Of a DNA stretch of 64,000 nt, positions 62,101 through 64,000 are shown piece after piece. The stretch's first letter is position 1, and every line of letters starts with the position of its first letter. Source of the stretch: Rallus limicola (lineage: Eukaryota > Chordata > Aves > Gruiformes > Rallidae); assembly GCA_022605955.1 (NCBI GenBank), contig JAKCOZ010000305.1, positions 186,001-250,000 of the forward strand, read 5' to 3'. The position numbers and the translations under genes were made by a program. The notes below the pieces were generated by a model. The model saw only the letters and a program-made list of their open reading frames with translations, did no database searches and was not told the origin of the DNA.

Positions 62101-62535
62101 CTAAACGTCCAGCAATAACTCCCAAAGTAAAGAAGCTAGGCATGAAAGGCATAGCTTGTCTGAAACCTCCTAACAGGACACACGAGCAGACCCTGTCACT
62201 TTGGCTCTCAGCCTTTTCCTTTGCCTGGAAAGAGGGAACATGCCTGGAACCTCCTACGGTGCTTTTCTCGGCCCTAGCAGACTGCAATTCAAAACATGCT
62301 AAACGTCCAGCAATAACTCCCAAAGTAAAGATGCTAGGCCTGAAAGGCATAGCTTGTCTGAAACCTCCTAACAGGACACACGAGCAAACCCTTTCACTTT
62401 GGCTCTCAGCTTTTTCCTTTGCTTGGAAAGAGGGAACATGCCTGGAACCTCCTACGGTGCTTTTCTCGGCCCTAGCAGACTGCAGCTCAAAACATGCTAA
62501 ACGTCCAGCAATAACTCCCAAAGTAAAGAAGCTAG
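59123..62535. repeat. 2,621-bp higher-order repeat with partial second copy
   Basis: The 13-unit block 59123-61743 and the start of the block after it share their first four units: two ggcatgaaagg units without hairpins, a gcaattc unit with aaagatgctagg (T at 59711 and 62332, 2,621 bp apart), then a gcaaaccctttcac unit. The order differs afterwards. The right block runs out of the window with no further hairpin. Confidence 0.8.
61714..61784. repeat. Junction hairpin 47
   Basis: Standard arms and centre; left unit has cctg and ggcacagctt. Ends a 13-unit block of 2,621 bp. Last hairpin in the window; the remaining 2,216 bp hold about 11 units without one. Confidence 0.92.
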
Positions 62536-64000
62536 GCCTGAAAGGCATAGCTTGTCTGAAACCTCCTAACAGGACACACGAGCAAACCCTTTCACTTTGG
62601 CTCTCAGCTTTTTCCTTTCTTTGGAAAGAGGGAACATGCCTGGAACCTCCTACGGTGCTTTTCTCGGCCCTAGCAGACTGCAGCTCAAAACATGCTAAAC
62701 GTCCAGCAATAACTCCCAAAGTAAAGAAGCTAGGCCTGAAAGGCATAGCTTGTCTGAAACCTCCTAACAGGACACACGAGCAGACCCTGTCACTTTGGCT
62801 CTCAGCCTTTTCCTTTGCCTGGAAAGAGGGAACATGCCTGGAACCTCCTACGGTGCTTTTCTCGGCCCTAGCAGACTGCAGTTCAAAACATGCTAAATGT
62901 CCAGCAATAACTCCCAAAGTAAAGAAGCTAGGCCTGAAAGGCATAGCTTGTCTGAAACCTCCTAACAGGACACACGAGCAGACCCTGTCACTTTGGCTCT
63001 CAGCCTTTTCCTTTGCCTGGAAAGAGGGAACATGCCTGGAACCTCCTACGGTGCTTTTCTCGGCCCTAGCAGACTGCAGTTCAAAACATGCTAAACGTCC
63101 AGCAATAACTCCCAAAGTAAAGAAGCTAGGCCTGAAAGGCATAGCTTGTCTGAAACCTCCTAACATGACAGACGAGCAGCCCCTGTCACTTTGGCTCTCA
63201 GCCTTTTCCTTTGCCTGGAAAGAGGGAACATGCCTGGAACCTCCTACGGTGCTTTTCTCGGCCCTAGCAGACTGCAGTTCAAAACATGCTAAACGTCCAG
63301 CAATAACTCCCAAAGTAAAGAAGCTAGGCCTGAAAGGCATAGCTTGTCTGAAACCTCCTAACATGACACACGAGCAGCCCCTGTCACTTTGGCTCTCAGC
63401 CTTTTCCTTTGCCTGGAAAGAGGGAACATGCCTGGAACCTCCTACGGTGCTTTTCTCGGCCCTAGCAGACTGCAGTTCAAAACATGCTAAACGTCCAGCA
63501 ATAACTCCCAAAGTAAAGAAGCTAGGCCTGAAAGGCATAGCTTGTCTGAAACCTCCTAACAGGACACACAAGCAGCCCCTGTCACTTTGGCTCTCAGCCT
63601 TTTCCTTTGCCTGGAAAGAGGGAACATGCCTGGAACCTCCTACGGTGCTTTTCTCGGCCCTAGCAGACTGCAGTTCAAAACATGCTAAACGTCCAGCAAT
63701 AACTCCCAAAGTAAACAAGCTAGGCCTGAAAGGCATAGCTTGTCTGAAACCTCCTAACAGGACACACGAGCAGACCCTGTCACTTTGGCTCTCAGCCTTT
63801 TCCTTTGCCTGGAAAGAGGGAACATGCCTGGAACCTCCTACGGTGCTTTTCTCGGCCCTAGCAGACTGCAATTCAAAACATGCTAAACGTCCAGCAATAA
63901 CTCCCAAAGTAAAGAAGCTAGGCCTGAAAGGCATAGCTTGTCTGAAACCTCCTAACAGGACACACGAGCAAACCCTTTCACTTTGGCTCTCAGCTTTTTC

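Larger units (their letters stand above)
1..64000. repeat. 198-bp tandem satellite array with higher-order structure
   Basis: The window is head-to-tail copies of one 198-bp unit from first base to last, about 312 copies, all in one orientation. Landmarks such as ggtgcttttctcgg recur at 27, 225, 423, 621 and 819, then every 198 bp, except at 47 sites where the step is 245 bp and one where it is 274 bp. Units differ by a few substitutions and essentially never by indels, which points to recent amplification and homogenisation by unequal exchange or conversion. No non-satellite insertion, mobile element or unique sequence interrupts it. Two frames, one per strand, are open across whole blocks because 198 is 66 codons. 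They are broken only by the 47-bp junctions (47 is not divisible by 3) and a few point stops, and most recurrent variants change the encoded residue, so no coding selection is apparent. Location at a centromere or heterochromatic block is inference; the species is not recognised. Confidence 0.97.
54031..64000. repeat. Diverged unit subfamily confined to the right end
   Basis: Nine units carry a linked set of changes: gagcaaaccctttcac (two changes), cagctttttcctttgcttgg (two changes) and gcagctcaaa (one change). Starts of gcaaac are at 54031, 56105, 58924, 59763, 60357, 61545, 62384, 62582 and 63968; the last is cut by the window end before the third marker, and 60357 and 62582 have small private changes in the tttgcttgg part. 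They typically follow a gcaattc unit. None was seen left of 54 kb. Confidence 0.85.

Noticed and set aside
1..64000. CRISPR array
   Set aside because: Repeats are contiguous 198-bp units with no unique spacers and no cas-like genes.

Overview
The whole window is one uninterrupted tandem satellite array. It holds no recognisable gene, RNA gene, CRISPR array or transposon. The unit is 198 bp (50% G+C; base counts of one unit A55 C57 G42 T44). By position arithmetic about 312 units are present, all in the same orientation. Length control is extreme: between positions 944 and 61743 every distance is explained exactly by 198-bp units, one recurring 47-bp insertion and one 29-bp exception at 9740-9782. 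I find no other net indel.

The 47-bp insertion is the main structural feature. It occurs 47 times, each time at the same place in the unit, and turns that unit into a 245-bp version. It contains a 22-bp piece of the satellite in reverse orientation, so each junction becomes a 71-bp hairpin: two 29-nt arms around a 13-bp centre. The hairpins cut the array into higher-order blocks. From the first complete block these contain 4,5,10,4,9,11,4,3,7,4,8,12,15,21,6,12,2,12,4,3,8,5,4,4,12,3,6,4,5,3,2,6,3,8,3,6,1,8,3,6,1,9,1,13,3,13 units (296 units; their lengths sum exactly to the 60,799 bp observed). A partial block lies at each end. At five junctions the 13-bp centre is flipped to its exact reverse complement. 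One junction (9711-9810) carries a complex inverted insert.

Layout: 1-15 kb has blocks sharing similar first and last units, including a pair offset by 1,829 bp. 15-20.6 kb carries two local 990-bp (5-unit) duplications and four consecutive flipped hairpins. 20.6-24.8 kb is a 21-unit block containing a 1,782-bp (9-unit) tandem duplication. 24.8-40 kb is a more uniform zone. 40-50 kb repeats a roughly 4.2-kb set of blocks. 46.3-53.8 kb is two copies of an exactly 3,752-bp higher-order repeat (block pattern 8-3-6-1). 53.8-58 kb has a 2,074-bp repeat. 59-64 kb has a 2,621-bp repeat. A distinct subfamily with five diagnostic bases is seen only right of 54 kb.

Organism: a large eukaryotic genome with cytosine methylation, most likely a vertebrate, though I do not recognise the satellite and cannot name a species. 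The basis is megasatellite-like organisation, CpG depletion (4 CpG per unit against about 12 expected from base composition) and many unit variants that are CpG transitions. A centromeric or pericentromeric/heterochromatic location is plausible but inferred. No CENP-B-box-like motif is visible. The long open frames on both strands exist because 198 is divisible by 3; I do not regard them as genes.
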